Positions 60,798 through 64,000 of a stretch of 64,000 bases of DNA are shown piece by piece. Both the position numbers and the translations under genes were made by a program. Below the pieces are notes generated by a model. The model was not told the DNA's origin, made no database searches, and worked only from the letters and a program-made list of their open reading frames with translations. The DNA comes from Chitinophagaceae bacterium 26-R-25 (GTDB lineage Bacteria; Bacteroidota; Bacteroidia; Chitinophagales; Chitinophagaceae). Location: positions 124,001 to 188,000 of the forward strand of contig JARWSJ010000003.1 of NCBI GenBank assembly GCA_029906195.1. Direction: 5' to 3'. The stretch's first letter is position 1, and each line of letters starts with the position of its first letter.

Positions 60798-60888
60798 GCT
60801 TGTCATCCCGAGGAACGAGGGATCTGAGATTTACACAATCAGTCTGTAAATGCCAGTCACAGATCCCTCGTTCCTCGGGATGACAAGC
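60798..60888. repeat. Perfect 29-bp inverted repeat, GTCATCCCGAGG family
   Basis: Arms 60798-60826 and 60860-60888 are exact complements around a 33-base loop. It is the cleaner relative of the element at 3611-3704 and fills the gap between thiL and the inositol-monophosphatase gene. Confidence 0.95.
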
Positions 60889-60942
60889 AGTCTTCAAAAC
60901 TAAATGTATACTTTGAATAGTGGTAAATCCGGGTCGTCGACC

Positions 60943-61722
60943 TTAGCTCTTCTCTCCATTCACCCAAGCCTTCAGCTCTTCATGAATCACACCATTCGTT
61001 GCCAAAATATGTGGTTGGTATGGAGAATAATAGTCGCCTTTGAAATCGGTTACTTTTCCACCCGCTTCTTCTACCATTAAAAATCCCGCGGCGCTATCCC
61101 AGGCATTCAGTTTGTGTTCATAAAAACCATCGAAGCGACCAGCGGCCACCCAGCAAAGATCGATGGCAGCAGAACCCAGGCGGCGAACAGCAATACCCTT
61201 CCTGATGAATCTTTCAAAACACTGCAACGGGCCATTCGGCGAATCGAGGTAAGTGTAGGGAAAACCAGTAACCAAACACGCTTTCTCTACTTCGGTTTGC
61301 TCGCTTACAAAAATCTGGGAATCGTTTAAAAACGCACCCTTATCTTTTTCGGCAAAGAAAAATTCATTCATAATAGGGTTGTAAACCGCGCCCATGATCA
61401 TTTTACCATCTTTTTCAACACCAACACTCACGCAACAAAGCGGTAAACCGTTTGCGAAATTGATGGTGCCGTCTATCGGATCAATGATCCATTTGTATTC
61501 CGAATCCTGGATAATTTCCCCTGATTCTTCGCTTAAAATAAAATGTCCGGGAAAATTTTTTCTGATAACTTCTATGATCGCTTTTTCGGAAGCATGATCT
61601 GCCTCTGTAACCAAATTGTTAACACCTTCCTTATTGGAAACAACCAGGTTTTTCCTGTTGAAAAAGCGCTTTAACTCCGCAGCGCCCGCATTCGTAGCGT
61701 CGAGTAGTGTTTGTTTTATCAT
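60943..61722 (-). CDS. Inositol monophosphatase family protein
   Basis: A 259-residue Mg-dependent sugar or inositol phosphatase. Metal and catalytic motifs: LVTEADHASEKAII, ILSEESGE, WIIDPIDGTINFANGLP and WDSAAGFLMVEEAGG. Substrates in the family include inositol-1-phosphate, 3'-phosphoadenosine phosphates and fructose-1,6-bisphosphate; sequence alone does not choose. A -7 element TATCTTTG (minus strand, 61734-61727) lies four bases before the ATG, so the mRNA may be leaderless. Confidence 0.92.
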   Translation of the reverse strand: MIKQTLLDATNAGAAELKRFFNRKNLVVSNKEGVNNLVTEADHASEKAIIEVIRKNFPGHFILSEESGEIIQDSEYKWIIDPIDGTINFANGLPLCCVSVGVEKDGKMIMGAVYNPIMNEFFFAEKDKGAFLNDSQIFVSEQTEVEKACLVTGFPYTYLDSPNGPLQCFERFIRKGIAVRRLGSAAIDLCWVAAGRFDGFYEHKLNAWDSAAGFLMVEEAGGKVTDFKGDYYSPYQPHILATNGVIHEELKAWVNGEKS

Positions 61723-61726
61723 GCGG

Positions 61727-61734
61727 CAAAGATA
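61727..61734 (-). promoter_or_regulatory. Candidate -7 element TATCTTTG, leaderless arrangement
   Basis: Exact TAnnTTTG match on the minus strand; only four bases separate it from the ATG at 61722, so transcription would start at about the first codon. Confidence 0.5.
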
Positions 61735-61741
61735 GCAATAC

Positions 61742-61812
61742 AAATAACTGAATAACCGAATAATTGAATAACTGAGTTGGGACATTCGTCAATAATTCAA
61801 TCATTCAATTAT
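61742..61812. repeat. Inverted repeat, ATAACTGA family, short-arm form
   Basis: Left arm aaataactgaataaccgaataattgaataactgag (from 61742), right arm attcaatcattcaattattc (to 61814). It lies between divergent -7 elements for the phosphatase and the glycosyltransferase. Confidence 0.75.
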
Positions 61813-61814
61813 TC

Positions 61815-61822
61815 TATATTTG
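61815..61822 (+). promoter_or_regulatory. Candidate -7 element TATATTTG, leaderless arrangement
   Basis: Exact TAnnTTTG match four bases before the ATG at 61827 and directly behind the repeat arm. Confidence 0.45.
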
Positions 61823-61826
61823 GCTT

Positions 61827-63035
61827 ATGCACCTGTCCGTTATCATCGTCAATTACAACGTAAAGTTCTTCCTCGAGCAATGCCTGTATTCATTGCTAAA
61901 GGCGATTGATAACCTTCCCTCGCCAGCCGATGCAGAAGTGATCGTGTTTGATAATGCAAGCAGCGACAGTAGCAGGGAGTTTTTCCTTGACAAATTTCAA
62001 GGCGTTCAATTCATTTGGCACAATGAAAATCTTGGTTTTGCCAAGGCAAATAACAGGGCATTGTCTTTTGCCAAAGGCAAGTATATTTTGTTTTTGAATC
62101 CGGACACAATTTTGAGTGAAGATACTTTGTACAAAAGCCTTCATTACCTGGAAAGCCAGGCTGGTAGCGGAGCTTTGGGCATTCGCATGGTCGATGGTTC
62201 GGGAAATTTTTTGCCGGAGTCAAAACGCGGATTTCCCTCACCTGCAGCCTCGTTTTATAAATTAAGCGGACTTATCCATTTGTTTCCTTCTTCGAAAAAA
62301 ATAGCTGCTTATTATGCAGGTCATTTGAGTGAACGCGAGAATAATGAAATTGATGTTTTGTCGGGAGCCTACTTGTTGGTGAAAAAAGAAGCACTCGATA
62401 AAACGGGCGGATTTGATGAAGCTTTCTTTATGTATGGCGAAGACATTGACCTCAGCTATCGTATTCAAAAAGCGGGATATAGAAATTTCTATTTCGCAGA
62501 CAGCACCATTGTTCACTTCAAGGGCGAAAGCACAAATCAAAACAGCGGTCGGTACGTTAGAATATTTTACCAGGCGATGAACATTTTTGTGCATAAGCAT
62601 TTTCATACTGCTTCATCATGGTGGTACATCGCTTTTATTAAAGTGGCTATTTTATTAAGTGGTGTTTTGTCTTTTGTAAAACGATCCTTGGCAAGTCTTG
62701 TAAAACCAAAGTCTAAAAAAAATTTCCATACACTGATTGTTGCCGGTGAGCATGATGAAGAAAATATTACATCCATTCTTTCAAACTACAAAACGCCTGA
62801 GCGGAAAATCACTTTCGAAAATCTCGATTCACTTGATAACAACTTTGAATATTCGTTGTACGATGAAATAATTATTGCTGTGAGTGCAAATGGCGTCGCT
62901 TATAAAGATGTCATCACTTTTTTGCAACAGGCTCCGGATGGTGTTGCCGTTAAAATACATGCTTCCGGCAGCAGTAGCATTGTGGGCAGTGATTCAAAAG
63001 CCGCGAATGGAGATGTGTTGCACGCTGCGGTTTGA
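61827..63035 (+). CDS. Family 2 glycosyltransferase with C-terminal extension
   Basis: A 402-residue membrane-associated glycosyltransferase. The catalytic domain (about 1-235) has SVIIVNYNVKFFLEQCL, VFDNASSDSSRE, ILFLNPDT (DxD-like) and GGFDEAFFMYGEDIDLSYR, the form typical of rhamnosyl- and related transferases. A transmembrane helix follows (about 267-285), then a Rossmann-like C-terminal part (about 300-402, HTLIVAGEHDEENITSILSN, DEIIIAVSANGVAYKDVITF) of unknown role. It probably builds surface polysaccharide. Confidence 0.88.
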   Translation: MHLSVIIVNYNVKFFLEQCLYSLLKAIDNLPSPADAEVIVFDNASSDSSREFFLDKFQGVQFIWHNENLGFAKANNRALSFAKGKYILFLNPDTILSEDTLYKSLHYLESQAGSGALGIRMVDGSGNFLPESKRGFPSPAASFYKLSGLIHLFPSSKKIAAYYAGHLSERENNEIDVLSGAYLLVKKEALDKTGGFDEAFFMYGEDIDLSYRIQKAGYRNFYFADSTIVHFKGESTNQNSGRYVRIFYQAMNIFVHKHFHTASSWWYIAFIKVAILLSGVLSFVKRSLASLVKPKSKKNFHTLIVAGEHDEENITSILSNYKTPERKITFENLDSLDNNFEYSLYDEIIIAVSANGVAYKDVITFLQQAPDGVAVKIHASGSSSIVGSDSKAANGDVLHAAV

Positions 63036-63050
63036 TCTCTCTCCTTTTTT

Positions 63051-63247
63051 TAACCACGGAGGAAAGGAGGTTTTTTTCACAGAGAGAACGGAGGAAAGCA
63101 GCTATAACTAGTCAGCTGCAACGATGCAGAATAAAAGAGAATTCTAATACATTCCCCATTTCTCATTAGATTTCCTGGGTTCAGATTTTATTTCGGATAT
63201 TCTCCTTTTTCCCTTTGTGAAAAAAACCTCCTTTCCTCCGTGGTTAA
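63051..63247. repeat. Perfect 32-bp inverted repeat, CCACGGAGGAAAGGAGG family
   Basis: Arms 63051-63082 and 63216-63247 are exact complements around a 133-base loop. Longest perfect arms in the window. The rest of the gap (to 63478) holds only the GH3 -7 element. Its diverged relative is at 17505-17700. Confidence 0.93.
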
Positions 63248-63424
63248 AAAAAGCGTCGCAAGGTGCAAAGTTTGTATAACGTCGAAGCATATTTCCTCTC
63301 GTGAAGACAGCAATCAACGCTCAACCATGTCTTTTGTAAATTATCCACCCATAGCGGGTTTTGCTTAAAAATGTTCTAATATTTGTCCATGCCATACGCC
63401 AAAAACCAATAAATATTTATAATT

Positions 63425-63432
63425 TACTTTTG
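63425..63432 (+). promoter_or_regulatory. Candidate -7 element TACTTTTG for the GH3-like gene
   Basis: Exact TAnnTTTG match 46 bases before the ATG at 63479. Confidence 0.4.
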
Positions 63433-63478
63433 GTTCCAAATCGTAATTTTGAATTTCATCAAATGAATTGCTTGTTCA

Positions 63479-64000
63479 ATGGCATTGATCGACATTTCTC
63501 TCCCTAAATCAGTATCCAAAGCGCTCAATTTACCGCGCAAGTCTCCAAGGAGAGAGCAGCTCCGTGTGTTAAAGAAACTTTTGAAGAAGGCCCGTTTCAC
63601 AGAATTTGGTCAGCAATACCGTTTTGATGAAATCCTGCTGAGTCGTCACCTGGGTAAAAAATTCCAGGAAATAGTTCCAACATACAACTACAACAAAATA
63701 TATAACGAGTACTGGCACAAGACACTGGAAGGCAAATCTGACATTTGCTGGCCGGGAAAAATAAAGTATTACGCTTTGTCTTCCGGTACTTCAGAAGCTG
63801 CCAGTAAGTATATACCTATTACACCTGATCTCTTGCGTGGCAACCTGAATACGATGATCAAGCTGGTGATTTCTTTGCGTAATTATGAAGAAATCCCGGT
63901 GAAGGCCATTGGTAAAGCCGGTTTATTGTTAGGTGGAACCACAGATTTGCAAAAAGGAACCGGTTATTTTGCGGGTGACCTTAGCGGCATTACGGCGAAA
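63479..64000 (+). CDS. GH3 auxin-responsive-promoter-like protein (5' part)
   Basis: The first 174 codons of a gene that runs out of the window. The frame starts MALIDISLPKSVSKALNLPR and has the GH3 adenylating-enzyme stretch YYALSSGTSEAASKYIPIT. Bacterial GH3-family proteins are acyl-adenylate/amido-synthetase-like enzymes; the substrate is not known. No stop codon lies before the end of the window. Confidence 0.85.
   Translation, partial: MALIDISLPKSVSKALNLPRKSPRREQLRVLKKLLKKARFTEFGQQYRFDEILLSRHLGKKFQEIVPTYNYNKIYNEYWHKTLEGKSDICWPGKIKYYALSSGTSEAASKYIPITPDLLRGNLNTMIKLVISLRNYEEIPVKAIGKAGLLLGGTTDLQKGTGYFAGDLSGITAK

Noticed and set aside
60721-60897. 59-residue N-terminal extension of ThiL
   Set aside because: It translates the perfect 29-bp hairpin repeat; the family start is at 60720.
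1-64000. tRNA or rRNA genes
   Set aside because: No T-loop-like GGTTCGAATCC or similar signals with cloverleaf context were noticed in the gaps; a covariance-model search would be needed to be certain.

Overview
This 64 kb window looks like chromosomal DNA of a Bacteroidota bacterium, most likely of the Chitinophagaceae type. The pointers are: many start sites preceded by the TAnnTTTG -7 element of that phylum rather than by strong Shine-Dalgarno sites; a CarB that stops before the allosteric domain; the long form of IspG; an OmpA protein with thrombospondin type 3 repeats; a GH3-like protein; and a KdsB gene followed by a KdnB-like dehydrogenase. No rRNA, tRNA, CRISPR array, insertion sequence or prophage was seen.

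Layout. 0-5 kb holds a GlxA/AraC-type regulator, two dihydrofolate-reductase-like proteins around an SRPBCC protein, an ArsR regulator with a duplicated operator followed by the wreck of its usual AHSA1/SRPBCC partner, a PhnB-like VOC protein and a DoxX protein. 5-17.5 kb carries an M23 peptidase, a lipoprotein/beta-barrel pair, carB, kynureninase, an SGNH hydrolase and a large OmpA protein. 17.7-23.3 kb is a minus-strand JetA-JetB-JetC (Wadjet type I / MukBEF-like) operon with no JetD. 23.5-37.3 kb is mostly plus-strand housekeeping: ispG, aldose epimerase, YhhN, nadB, serC and its DUF1015 partner, an acyltransferase, tsaB, and an ArsR regulator beside a metallo-beta-lactamase/rhodanese protein. 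37.4-45.1 kb has an LpxL-type acyltransferase, an AraC regulator, a DUF2007 protein interrupted by TGA, dnaN, recX, kdsB, a kdnB candidate and a nitroreductase. 45.3-48.8 kb is a translationally coupled vWA-PP2C-kinase triad of the TerY type. The remainder has YceI, a TPR protein, an acetyltransferase, an AsmA-like protein, an aminotransferase, a PDZ aspartyl protease, an S41 protease, thiL, an inositol-monophosphatase family protein, a glycosyltransferase and the start of a GH3 gene.

The most unusual feature is in the gaps. Most intergenic gaps longer than about 80 bases hold a long inverted repeat. Many of these have arms built from short degenerate words repeated in tandem, and about a dozen word families can be told apart. 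Arms often begin at, or contain, the stop codon of the neighbouring gene, some elements are nested inside others, and several promoters or starts follow directly after an arm. I know of no description of this as one system. The second notable point is a TGA codon that replaces exactly the second cysteine of a zinc-ribbon CxxC in an otherwise open frame (39873-40283).

Functional groupings: cell-envelope work (LpxL, KdsB/KdnB, AsmA-like, OmpA, glycosyltransferase, M23 peptidase), cofactor and amino-acid synthesis (NadB, KynU, ThiL, IspG, SerC, CarB), and DNA maintenance or defence (JetABC, DnaN, RecX, TerY-type triad).
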